DNA of 64,000 nt from Notolepis coatsorum (lineage: Eukaryota; Chordata; Actinopteri; Aulopiformes; Paralepididae): assembly GCA_963971535.1 (NCBI GenBank), contig OZ020594.1, positions 116,781,127-116,845,126 on the forward strand. Reading direction: 5' to 3'. Under the pieces are notes generated by a model. It searched no databases. It had not been told where the DNA came from and saw nothing but the letters and a program-made list of their open reading frames with translations. Numbering within the stretch: the stretch's first letter is position 1; each line of letters begins with the position of its first letter. Positions 1 to 12,000 of this stretch are shown piece by piece. The position numbers and the translations under genes are program-made.

Positions 1-526
1 TCGTGTGAATAGCCCCCTCCTTTGGGCTATGGCTTCTCATGTTTGGACAGAGAGGGGGGCCTGCCTATGGCCCCCGTCGTTGTCGTCCTCCAGTGAACAG
101 AAGGGGGGTCTTGGTGGCCCCCGTCGATGTGGTGGATCTTGACTTCAGTGAACAGAGGGGCCTATTACCATACAGTACTACAGTCTCGTGTGGGGGTGGA
201 GAATGGCTCTCTGTCACCCCTGTATCCATCCATATTTAGCACTGAAAACCCACTCTGCTTGTTGCCAGAGTAGCTGTGATGACTTATATTTAGAGTGAGT
301 CACCATTTCGTCTGTGGGGTGCAACTTATTTACATAGTCTTTGTTGTCCCCTGATTACATTAGCTTGAGGGGCTTTTTATGACCGCAACTGTTCTCCTAC
401 ATACCATTTGGGTAAGCAGTCTTCTTATGAGAGGGGGTTGGTGTGGAATGTCTGTCTCTCCTACATTATGACTCTCTAATTATTCACACCTATTATTTAT
501 GAAATTCAACGTCAATATTTACCACA
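1..526 (-). repeat. 3' LTR (partial, U3 side) of the gene-less LTR element
   Basis: Position n matches position n+6550 with no visible indel or mismatch through 526/7076. On the minus strand it begins TGTGGTAAAT and is preceded by a purine tract. The rest lies outside the window. Confidence 0.85.
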
Positions 527-538
527 TTTCCCCACTTT
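527..538 (-). other. Polypurine tract of the LTR element
   Basis: On the minus strand AAAGTGGGGAAA lies directly against the LTR start TGTGGTAAAT. This is the expected plus-strand priming site of an LTR element and it fixes the element's orientation. Confidence 0.7.
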
Positions 539-2310
539 GACAATTCTCATTGTCACATACGGTATATTGACTTGATTTTCTATACATACTAACCATACAA
601 TTTAATAATAAAAATCATTTTTTTCAAAATAACAATAATTTCTTCAAATTTCTCAATTTTTCCTTTTTTCTCACATTTCTTTTTCCATTATTCTTTGGTA
701 CATATCATCAATTTGCTTTTTCCTTCTTGAGGCTCATTAGCCAAAGGCCCACCTTTTAAACAACAACTTTTGGGTTTGTTGAAAACAATAAAACAATTTA
801 ATCTAATCATTATACATTTAAAGTAAAACACAATTTTTTAAAATTATGGTATCCGTTTACATGATCTGTGGAGACACAGAGATTATTCTTCATTCTTTCA
901 TACATTTTGCTTCTCCTCTCCTGTTAATTCCTTTTCCAAGTCAGCCCAATCACATTTTGCATAATCAACTCAGTTGGTCTTCTCACCTCTCCCCCCTTTT
1001 ATGAACATCCCTATGGACATAAACCTTACCACCTCTGCGCACAGACGGACAGGGAGGGCGGAGCAGCACCCAAGGGAAAAAAAAATGTTCACCAGAAATT
1101 ACCGGCCATAACCTACACCTAATCTCCTACCTATGTGTATGCGCTTAGTTCAGTACTCTCGCGTTGTGTCATAATCTATATCAGTCGTTACCGTTCAGTC
1201 ACTTCCCGTCCAACATACCAACCAATCACACAGAGGCCCTTGTTCAACGCTTTGGTTGCACAGTCTCCGACCGTTTTCACCCCCCCCCCTCCACCCCATG
1301 TCGGCCAGCCTCAGCTGAAGCCAACGTTTGTAGGCCTGGACCTTGTCATATTCTGTCCCATGACTGTATTTCCATGGATCTACAGACGAACGACTCCGTC
1401 AGTCTGGAGGTATGTCTCAACCTCCGGCCTTTGTATTCGGGGCTATATTGAAGGAGGGGCCGCGTCTACAAGTGACCTCTTTCCACAGTCCAACAACCTC
1501 CCACAGGAACTGACCGAACGGGTTCACACCCTCGTGTCATAATCTAATGAAATGTATTCCTACACATTTTCCCCATGATCCCTCCACTTGTGATGGTCCA
1601 TCCTCCCTCTCCGACTGAACTGCAAGGGAACAAGAACACAAAACAAATTTTCTTTACACAATATGTCAAATATTCCTCAAGAGAAGCCAAATGTTTAAAC
1701 CATTATGCAAACGTAATAGGACCACTTAACTGCCATTGATCTGTCCCAATGCATCCTCACGCTTCAACCGTCCCCTCACCAGATCATAGAGAAACAACAA
1801 ACAAAAGGCAAATAATAAAAAAAAAAAAAAAAAAACATTCCAACAGATGTGAAAGCAAATGAAATTAACCAGCTCCAACCGCAGACCACCTCAATGGTTA
1901 TTCAGAAAGAAAAGAAAAGAAATCAAAACTCTACATCTAAACCTTTCATAACCAAAACAGTAAATCAACACATCTCATCACGCAACCGTACCATTCACAC
2001 ATGTCAGTGACTTTGACACCTCTTTAAGCCAGCACATTCTCTTTCTACAGGCTCCATCCACACCCATTCAGGCCACACAACATAGATTAAAAATAGAAAA
2101 GAAATCTAAAAATTTAACTTCAATACCTCATCCCTACAAAACATTCAACAGAAATCAAATCAAATGAAAGTAATAAAGACAAACTCCTTCAGTAAAACAA
2201 ATGATATGAAACAAATGATAATGGTATAACCCAAGTGGTTCGATACACTCCTTACCTAAACACATTTTGTTATTTTTAAGACTAGTTTCACCTTAAGCGA
2301 AAGCTAAGTT

Positions 2311-2357
2311 GTGTGTGTGTATGCATGTGTGATCAAATTGTGTGAATGTGTCTGTGT

Positions 2358-2389
<32 letters not shown>

Positions 2390-2442
2390 CTGCGTGTGTG
2401 TGTGTGTCTGTGCGTGTGTGTGTGTGTGTGTGTATGGGTAAT
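2311..2442. repeat. (TG)n microsatellite
   Basis: Alternating TG with interspersed TCTG and TGCG units over about 130 bp. Reading frames across it are repeat artefacts. Confidence 0.95.
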
Positions 2443-3708
2443 GTAAGGCAGAACATGGGGCCCATCCCCCGCTCAAGCACCCACTCATTCAACACACACA
2501 TTTAACTCATTAATCATCACTCAGGTCCACAGACAACGTTAGTTTCCCTTCCTTCCTGCTCTCATCTCTTCTACTCTCTCATCAGGCTACACTCATCCCT
2601 GGCTAATACAATTCACACTTAATTTCTACACTCCTACCTACTGCCAGAGAGAGTCTAGGAACTCTCCCTCAACGACAGAACCTCAAAGCAGTCCTAGTAC
2701 CCTGAGAGTCTACCGCTATTCTCCCTAACCAAAAAGCTAGCCCTCCAAAAGTCATAATCCCATTGAACGACTACCTCCCCGATTGTCTCACTCACTCACC
2801 CAGCTGTGTTCTGTATTAGCACGCTTCCTGTCTCAACATTTCCCCCGTCATAAAAATAACTGCCAACTGTTCTCTCACTCTACAACTGCCTCCTGCATCT
2901 TCACCTCTGACCTCTCTCTCCTGTTGCATCTAATCTCACGTCATCCTGTCATATAAGAACCGCCTATGTAAGCAGTTGTATACACGACCCCCCTGGGCCC
3001 TCCTGTAAACACCAAAAAGGGTAACACTCACACATTTCATCCCCCAGGGGCAGCTGTCCCCTAGAGTCTAAACGTAGTACACCATCATACAGTCATCAAA
3101 ATAGCATATAAACCAAACCCCTTGTCACTAAATTATCCCACTGTGACCCAAGGATTTTGCAATCAATTCCTAATATAAACCATCAGCTTATGTAAATCAA
3201 TGGCATTAAAGACATAACATTCTAACAGTATTTCAACATAGCAATGAAACTCATTAAGGATTTAATAAAAACAATCGTTTCGATCACTGTAAACACAACC
3301 ATATCAAAATGTGTCATCCTCAGCAAGCCTCCATCAATAAATTATCCTATAAGTCGGAGGCCTGTGTCAACATTTTAACAGTGTATTAAAGATTTAATAA
3401 TCTAAAACAAGCATCAACACATGTCTTAACCATATTAACAGTGTATTAAAAATTTTACAATCCAAAACAAGCATCAGTAAATTATCCTGCTTCACAACCG
3501 GGCTTGTATCAAATTTCACTATAAAAACATTTAGCAAATAATATAAACATTATCCTATTTAAATCAACAGTGTCATTAAAGCTATAACAAGTATCAACAT
3601 CTGACATTTCAACATCAATGCATTCTATACAAGCATCTTAATTCAAGCTAGCATAACATTTATAGTGGTTAGTTTTAAATGCTCCTTTCCTCATACACAT
3701 GTGTGAAA

Positions 3709-3790
3709 CTGGGGGACCCTGATGTAAACAAGACAAAAGTCTTCCTTTGGTCTGCATGCCCTTAACAATTGTGTGTATTGAGCTGTACTG
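3709..3790 (+). repeat. LINE/SINE 3'-tail fragment (family also at 16618, 29340, 56612/58846)
   Basis: Contains GGGGGACCCTGATGTAAACA, then CTTAACAATTGTGTGTATTG and GAGCTGTACTG, shared with the other copies. It is truncated before the (ATTC)n tail. Confidence 0.6.
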
Positions 3791-5866
3791 ATTTTTAATC
3801 AATCCCTATACATGTTACACCTCTTCCCCTGCTTACACAAAAATACAATGCACAATATACAAATACCGCCATATTACATAATGCAGAATATCCTCTTACC
3901 CGTTATTTCTATCCCCTGAGCGAACTACTTCGAATAGACCCAATCCACGTTGTACCGCGCATGCGCAGTGGCAACCGATGCGGCTGTTATAACGTTGCTA
4001 TGACAACCAAGGTCTGCCACGACATTCATAATAACATGCCCCGATATTCATAATCTGCCACGACATTTATCACGTTTCTTTACCCCTTCCCCAACATCTT
4101 CCTCAAAACTCGAAACGTAACATATGCCGCCCCCCAAACGCCACAAAACAACGGCATGCAAGCTAACTAGCTTTAGCCAGCTCTAATGCGACGTTCAAGG
4201 CCCTCACGGGAGCCGTGCCTTTCAAGATCCGTTCATCCACGCAATTCGCTCAGTACCAACCAAAGCATAAACAATTCACACAAGCCTAAAATAGCCAACC
4301 ACTCTAACAGAAAATAACTTTTAAAACAAATACACCAACCAACGCCGCACACATAGTTCAACACGAATCCTTTCTCCTACCTTCTCCGCCTCACTTCATA
4401 GCACCGCGAACGTTACATACTCTCCACAACACTATGACGTCACCAAGCAGCGACTCCTTAATATCATACACTATCGATCACTGTATCAATAATAACCCTC
4501 AAAACGACAACAATCTCGCCACCCTACGTCTCGATTCGCTTCTTACCTGTAATCGCCGCCACAGTGTTTAATCAATCCTCTCATAACGCCATTGTAACGT
4601 CCCCAGTTTCACCGCGGACTTCTCCACAGAGCTAATCTAGCTAGCCCCAGCCAACAGCAGGACTCGCCTCCAACATAATATGTCCGTTGGTTATTAAAAT
4701 ATCATAACAAAATAACATTAAGCTCCTACGTTTCGTCAATCATCCATAACCACAGCCATAGCTCATTCATGCATCTTTTAACCATAGCCATATTCTCCCC
4801 ATACAACCATTAAGTACTTTATCAGTCATTTCGACCAAATTGTTTTTGTATCACAGCGAACGTAATCAATCAACACGCCGGTTTCGCTCAAGATTAAAAA
4901 GGGATCTCCGGACCCAATTCGATTGTATGCCTAAGGACGAACACACATCTTCATTTAATTCGGCCGAATAGGTCCCTGCAGACACATCCTGACTATCACG
5001 TGATCAGCCAGCAAACCATTCATTATTGAGCCTTCTTGAACACGCCGGCACCCCTACCTTCTATTAATTATTACGTGTTAATCCTGCAATCGCACAGACC
5101 AAGTTCCCCGATCATGCAGGGGCCAAACTCATCTTTACTATACCTGATTTGCATGTTCTAAATAACAACAGAGCTCTTCTTATACACAGCTCTCTCCCCA
5201 TTCAGAACAAAAAAATCTTAATCAACCATTACCCGCGCCCTCTTCCTGAGAATAATTTTTAGGGAATTTATATACTCAGAACGCGCCCCTGTCGCACACA
5301 ACAGAATAACCGTGCTTCCTAGCAAGAAAAGCCTTTTACCTGCCGTCATGCGACGCTAATCATCCCATTACACCATGATCAGATAGTCTGTGCCCCACCC
5401 ATACGCAATCACATTATTATACCATGAGGCCTTGTAATTACTCCAACTTCCCCGTACAGTTCATAAAGTATACTCCATACGAGTTAACCAACCCCCGTGG
5501 CCCGCTGGGCCGAGACCGGCCTCCTGTGTCTGAATGAACATACAAACATAAAAAGCCTACGTTTGCATGTTCACTGCACAACAAGCGCGATCGTCATACC
5601 TCCGGACACACAAGCTAAGACACCGCAACCCCCAACCCTGCATGCAAAAAGCCATATTCACCGTGGGCCCCAACAGTGGCGTACACAACCAACCTTCATT
5701 CTGCCCCTCACTCCCTCCTCCATTCAGACAACAAGCCCATCGTTAATCACTTCAAACGCAGCAACACCCCAGCTTCTTTGCCCCGTGTCCCCAACATACA
5801 GCACGGTCCAGATATGATACATATAACAAGACCCTACCGCACCTTTTCAGGGGGAGACACAAAGGG

Positions 5867-5884
5867 TAGGGAAGAACGGCACCA
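5867..5884 (-). other. Primer-binding-site-like sequence
   Basis: Four bases inside the 5' LTR, the minus strand reads TGGTGCCGTTCTTCCC. It starts with the TGG expected opposite a tRNA CCA end. I cannot assign the tRNA. Confidence 0.5.
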
Positions 5885-5888
5885 TTTC

Positions 5889-7076
5889 TGTAGTAAATTC
5901 CCACAGACTTTCTACAATAATTTGAGGTTATTGTAGCACAATACAATGAGATTGATTATCTGGACGGAGGAGGAAAGATTCATACTTGATAGAATCGTTG
6001 GTCTCCTCATTCTGACTTAGCAGATGAGGAATAAAACGTTTACGCCAGACAAACCAGAATTGTATTTCAACTCAGCTGATTTATTTGATTCAGGGCCAAG
6101 GGTGAATAAAAGGTTGACTTCTACATACAAAAGATGATCAGAGAATATTAACAGCTGTCTGTTGTACAGAAATATCACAATCAGGTTTGCATCTCAAACC
6201 TAAATACTGCACATCAAACAGTCACTTGGTTAACATAATTTGAACATACATTGACTATGCTGTACACATTTATACATGAGTAAATCTGGTTTCAGATATT
6301 AAGGATTTACACTAAACTTTAAACAACAAATGGTGTTTTCCCATGATTTTACTCACATAAAATGCATCAGCTCACAGTAGTCTCTGGGTGGACGAAGCGG
6401 TGGTGGAGCCGCAGACCTGGGTTGGTGGTCTGGGCTCCAGAATAACACTTTGTCGGCCCTTATATCCTATAATTTCTAGCCAATAATAGCACATGGTTGG
6501 TCCAATCCAGCGTCTTCTTGTGGGGGGTTGGGTCTTGTCTCCAGGTGGGGTCGTGTGAATAGCCCCCTCCTTTGGGCTATGGCTTCTCATGTTTGGACAG
6601 AGAGGGGGGCCTGCCTATGGCCCCCGTCGTTGTCGTCCTCCAGTGAACAGAAGGGGGGTCTTGGTGGCCCCCGTCGATGTGGTGGATCTTGACTTCAGTG
6701 AACAGAGGGGCCTATTACCATACAGTACTACAGTCTCGTGTGGGGGTGGAGAATGGCTCTCTGTCACCCCTGTATCCATCCATATTTAGCACTGAAAACC
6801 CACTCTGCTTGTTGCCAGAGTAGCTGTGATGACTTATATTTAGAGTGAGTCACCATTTCGTCTGTGGGGTGCAACTTATTTACATAGTCTTTGTTGTCCC
6901 CTGATTACATTAGCTTGAGGGGCTTTTTATGACCGCAACTGTTCTCCTACATACCATTTGGGTAAGCAGTCTTCTTATGAGAGGGGGTTGGTGTGGAATG
7001 TCTGTCTCTCCTACATTATGACTCTCTAATTATTCACACCTATTATTTATGAAATTCAACGTCAATATTTACCACA
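5889..7076 (-). repeat. 5' LTR (complete, 1188 bp)
   Basis: On the minus strand it begins TGTGGTAAAT and ends ATTTACTACA, a near-perfect 10-bp terminal inverted repeat. It carries a CCAAT/TATA pair near 6458-6490 and an AATAAA near 6080. Confidence 0.8.
6458..6490 (-). promoter_or_regulatory. LTR promoter (CCAAT and TATA boxes)
   Basis: On the minus strand TTATTGGCTA is followed about 15 bp later by GGATATAAGG, a CCAAT-TATA arrangement placed mid-LTR as expected at the U3/R border. An AATAAA lies downstream in the same LTR. Confidence 0.5.
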
Positions 7077-7661
7077 AGGGCAAGAAAGTAGACGCTGGAT
7101 ACAAGTTGAAAGTCAATGGCTTCAGGTTCTCAGTCGATTTATTCAGCAGGGCACCAGCGGTAGAATACAGCAATTTCACAGGAAATAGAAGAATCGCTCA
7201 GTGACACGGACAGCTTGGGTCTGTCGAGTGTGTCCTAAGGTTGAGACTGCTCAGTATTTAAACACTTTCTCGACCCCCGTACCTGGTACTGGAGTCGACT
7301 GGTCCACATAGCATAATGACAATACATTTATTTGATTACAAAAGCTGACTTTCGTTCTAGACATTAACATGGTAATTCACTAATTCTGGCTCCTGGGTGG
7401 AGGTGAGATAGGGTGTGGGTGTGTGTGTGTGTGTCACATGCATCTATTGTGTGTCTCTCTCGTTCATCAGGTTTGCCTGGGTGGGGGTGTGTGTGTCTCT
7501 GTGTGTGTGTCAATCAGGTTTGCCAAGGTCAAGCCAAACTGTGGTCAGCTAGCCATTCTGAATAATGCTATAATACTGTTGAAATAACTATTACTAATTA
7601 ATCAAAAATACACTATAATATCAAATCTATTAGCCATGTGAACATAAATTGTTACTTCACA
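7077..7661 (-). repeat. Probable solo or partial LTR of an older element, interrupted by the gene-less LTR element
   Basis: Read on the minus strand it starts TGTGAAGTAACA (7661), has TTTAAATA near 7260 and AATAAA near 7142, the order TATA then polyA signal seen in LTRs. It stops abruptly where the element at 1-7076 begins, so the younger element probably inserted into it. It contains (GT)n tracts at 7410-7515. Its family is unknown. Confidence 0.4.
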
Positions 7662-7705
7662 GGTTCAGAGACCAAAGATGATCCTCATCACTCTGTTAGT
7701 TAGAC

Positions 7706-7850
7706 CAGGGGTTCCCAAACTTTTCAGGCTGCGACCCCCAAATAACGGTGTCAGAGAGCCGCGACCCCCACCATTATAGGAGGTAAAAAAAGAATTATAA
7801 TTATTATTATAATTATTATTTAATTTTTTTAATAAATGGAAATGCTCTGG
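7706..7850 (+). mobile_element. hAT DNA transposon end
   Basis: Begins CAGGGGTTCCCAAAC followed by the GCGACCCCCA motif typical of hAT (Charlie-like) termini. No matching inverted end was found. The following 7850-8760 may be its interior: no transposase is evident, but there are several short GCTAGC-rich patches. Confidence 0.45.
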
Positions 7851-8579
7851 CAACCGACTTCACCCAAAAATATCTGAAAAAGATGAACGTGCCTAAATAA
7901 CCAAAGGGTCGCATAACTGGTCGTACTGGCAGGTTAGCCGACAAGCTAACTAGCAGGCTAGCTGGCTGTGCTAGCTGTTTGAATGAGCCAGCTAACCTAG
8001 AATGGACTATCGAGGACTCTCGGAAAATGTTAAACTTTCACTTCTTGTCCTGGCGGGTGAGTAGGCTACATAAACACGAACACTATATAACCTATCTTTT
8101 GTGTTATCCACAATAAGCAGCATACAACATTATAACTGTTTACCACTAGTAGCCTACTTAGCCGACAGGCTAAACAACATGGCAGCGTTAGCTGTTTGAC
8201 TGATGCAGATAGCCTAGCTGTCCTAGCAGAAGCAACAGATAACATGAACTGTTGCTCCGGCACTCTTCATCTTTTTTTTACTCTTACTTTTTCTCTTACC
8301 TTTGTCGAGGAGTAAACTACACAATTGACTGCTGCTGTAACGTGTCCCTCAAACGTAGATAGGTGATGTAACACGTATCCTCTATTTCACCTAGTAAATA
8401 TAACATTACTTAGGCCTTTCGAAGCTATATTTTCCAATATGTTATGGCACCAAACAAGACTCTGGCAGCTAATCAGTTGACTTTTGAATGTCAACGAATG
8501 AGTGTTTATAAAAAAATAAATAAAAAATGAATCAAGTGAAATGTATATGTTTTTTTGTTATTGCTTTTCTTTTGTATAT

Positions 8580-8642
8580 ACTTTCTATGTGTGTGTGTAT
8601 ATGTGTATATATATGTAGGTGTGTATATATGTATATACACTT
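8580..8642. repeat. (TG/TA)n microsatellite
   Basis: Alternating GT and AT tract in a region where I see no gene. Confidence 0.85.
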
Positions 8643-9082
8643 TCACACGTGTATTTTGAGGGCTAAACAGCTCTCTAAAAGTGTACCAAAAGTTATATTC
8701 TAGGTGGACATAATGTATGTACTGTAATACCAATGCTTAACAGTTCACACACTGGATTTATATTTGATGTTCATGTTTGATTTTTGATCTATCTTGTACC
8801 AACGGTCACACACCTCAGGTAGCATAGAGTAGAGGTAAAGGAAATATGACTCCTCACAGTGATGTGGACATATTTCGAGCTCGAAAAGGAAGCTACTTAG
8901 TAAGGGTTAAGGGTTGCCCGAGGGGCCAAATCGGGCATGTTAGGGGTAGGGTAATTTCTCTCTCTGTATTATGGTACCAACCAACTTTATTAGTTTTTAT
9001 TTTTTTTCTTATTTCTATACTGTTACATCATGACATCCGAATCTTTACAACAGTCTCAGGGAGACAAAACAACTAATGCAAA

Positions 9083-12000
9083 ATGGCAGATACCTTAATT
9101 GAATATATTTCATGGAACTGCAGAGGCCTTCAAAAGCTTACTAAAGTAAAACAAGTTATGAACAGGATAAAACAACTAAAAGCCAAGATTGTGTTTTTAC
9201 AGGAGTCACACTTATTAGCGAACGACACACCTAAAATACAACGGAGGTGGCCAGGACAGGTCTTCTCAACATCATACTCTACCAATGCTAGAGGTGTAAT
9301 GACACTAATACACAGGTCTATCCCATTCCAAATTGAAGAGGTGATAAAGGATCCTAACGGTAGATTCTTGATTATACGAGGTCGCCTTCTCTCTGAACAC
9401 CTCAATCTAATCAACGTATATGGACCAAATAATGATGACGTTAACTTCTATAATAACCTATTTCTAAAAATCTCAACACTACCAGGCAAATATATTATCG
9501 CTGGGGACTTTAACTGCACCCTCGACCCAAAGGAAGATAGATCATTCGGAGTGGATAACACCCACACAAGATGCAGGAAAACACTACACTATTTTATAAA
9601 AGAGCTGAACCTACTGGATATATGGAGGCACCTAAATCCATCAAAGAAAGAATTTTCCTGTTATTCGAGTACATACAAAAGTTACTCCAGAATAGACTAC
9701 TTTCTGATATCAACAGAACTACTACCTAACATTAGAGGATGTAAACACAACAGCATAGTCATATCAGACCATGCAGCTGTATCTATGGTATATGTGGAAC
9801 CAAAACTGATACACAAACCTCATAAATGGAGATTTCAAACAAAATGGATGAAAGATCCAAAATTTTTACTTTTCTTGGGAGAACAAATTGATATATACTT
9901 TGAAATTAACACGAATCAAACGTCAGCCACAATTAGATGGGAAGCCTTCAAGGCATATATTAGAGGTCAAATTATAAGCTACACAAGTAGAACGACAAGA
10001 GAAAGAACGAAAGAAATTAGAGATCTGGAATCCAAAATAAAAATGTTTGAGAATGAAAGGTTTCAGAAAGGACAGAACGAACATCTCATTTCAAAACAAT
10101 TATTAATACTCAGAACTCAATATAACGAGATAACATATGATAAAGCTGCTGAAAATGTGATGAGGCTAAAACAGAACTATTACGACCAAGGAGAAAAACC
10201 TGGTAGACTCCTTGCATGGCGCATCAAAAAACAACAGACTGAGAGGACAATCACTAACATAGAGGACGGTAATGGAAATAATATAATCGATCCATTAGAG
10301 ATTAACACAACATTTAGAACCTTTTATGAAAAACTATATAGCTCAGAATATAACATTAGTGAAGTTACACAAACTACATTTCTTGATAACCTTAACATCC
10401 CCAAAATCTCTGAAGAAAGAAAAAAAAACCTGGATGAACAATTAAACATAACAGAGATATCAGAGGCCATAGGAGCATTAAAACCTGGAAAAACAGCGGG
10501 ACCAGACGGCCTCTCAATTGACCTATATAAACACTTTAAAGATAAATTAGTGACCCCCCTTTTTGAGATGTACCTAGAATCCTTTGAAAATGGTTACTTA
10601 CCCGCATCAATGAAAGAGGCCCTGATTATCCTGCTCCCAAAACCAGGCAAAACCAATACTAAATGCGAGAACCTCCGTCCTATAAGTTTGATAAACAACG
10701 ACACCAAAATCCTTAGTAAAATCTTGGCCAAAAGAATAGAGAACGTACTTCCAGAGATAGTGGGAGATGATCAAAATGGATTCATAAAAGGGAGACAGGG
10801 ATTTCACAATGTTAGACGGGTCTTCAACATCCTATACAACCAAAAAGGAGAGAGGGACACAGGTCTTCTCTCGCTCGATGCGGAGAAGGCCTTCGATAGG
10901 GTGGAATGGGCTTATCTTTTTGATGTTATTGATCGATTTGGATTTGGAAATTACTTTTGTAACTGGATCAAATTACTACACCTAAACTCTGTAGCTGAGG
11001 TACTAACAAACGAAGTGACATCTAAACCCTTTAATATCACCAGGGGTTGCCCTCAAGGCTCGCCCTTATCACCGCTCCTGTTCATTTTAGCTATCGAACC
11101 GTTAGCAATAGCAATCAGGGCTAACAGACAGCTACATGGGATTGAAATCGGTAATAACGATCACAGAATAGCCCTTTTTGCGGACGATGTCATTTTGTTC
11201 CTAAAAAACCTAGATACATCGATACCTGCACTGCTCGATATAATTGATCAGTTCGGTAGTATCTCTGGATATAAACTAAACGCCTCAAAATCATCACTTA
11301 TGCTGCTTAATGATAACGAGAGAAAAACCGCTGACCAACAAGAATTTCCTTTCAAGCTCTCGAATAGCTTCACCTATCTGGGCATCAAAATAATACCCCA
11401 AATAGAAAATATAGCATCAATAAACTATGACCCTATGATAGACTCTGTATTCAAATCCATAGAGAGATGGATGTTCTTGCCCATCTCTGTGATAGGGAGG
11501 ATAAACATACTAAAGATGTCCATACTACCAAAGTTCCTATACTTATTTCAAAATATCCCTCTGGCACCACCGGTAAAAATGTTCGGAAAGATTGCGTCTC
11601 TCATCTCAAAATTTATATGGTGCAAGAAATGTCCTAGAGTCCGCCTATCTCTGTTGTATCTTCCATTCGATGCAGGGGGGTTGACCTGTCCTAACCTTCA
11701 TTGGTATTACCTGGCTGCACAATTGAGAACTGTAATGTTTTATTTTTCTAAGGAAGAACCACCATCATGGATGGGAGTGGAAGCATACCCAATGCAACTA
11801 CCACTACATTTATACATGTATTCAGCTGAGCCAAAATATTTAAGAAAACATACTACACACCCCATAGTGCTCAACATGATTAATATATGGTATGAGGTAA
11901 AGAAATTTATGAAAATAAACAACTCCATGTCGCAATTCAGCCCAATCTGGGGAAACGTCTCTTTTAAACCAGGCAAACTGGATGCCGGATTCAAACTATG

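Larger units (their letters stand above)
539..5866. other. Internal region of the gene-less LTR element, no coding capacity seen
   Basis: AT-rich and without a reading frame that resembles any protein family; the longest frames are short and low in information. It contains a TG/CA microsatellite (2311-2442), a LINE-tail fragment (3709-3790) and a more GC-balanced stretch near 3950-4600. Nothing here looks like gag, protease, RT, RNase H or integrase. Confidence 0.6.
1..7076 (-). mobile_element. Gene-less (non-autonomous) LTR retroelement, partly outside the window
   Basis: An LTR element read on the minus strand. Its 5' LTR is 5889-7076 and its 3' LTR is cut by the window edge (1-526 visible). 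A primer-binding-like site follows the 5' LTR and a polypurine tract precedes the 3' LTR. The roughly 5.4 kb between them shows no gag- or pol-like reading frame on either strand, so it resembles a large retrotransposon derivative mobilised in trans. The 526 bp present in both LTRs appear identical, which implies a very recent insertion. The superfamily cannot be told without pol. Orientation rests on LTR ends, TATA/CCAAT placement, PBS and PPT, all of which agree. Confidence 0.75.

Noticed and set aside
1135-1542. 135-codon open frame in the LTR element interior
   Set aside because: It has no domain, is Pro/Cys/Ser-rich and lies opposite to the element's own direction. Looks like chance.
2304-2505. 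Open frames through the TG/CA repeat
   Set aside because: Purely dinucleotide-encoded Cys/Val and Thr/His repeats.
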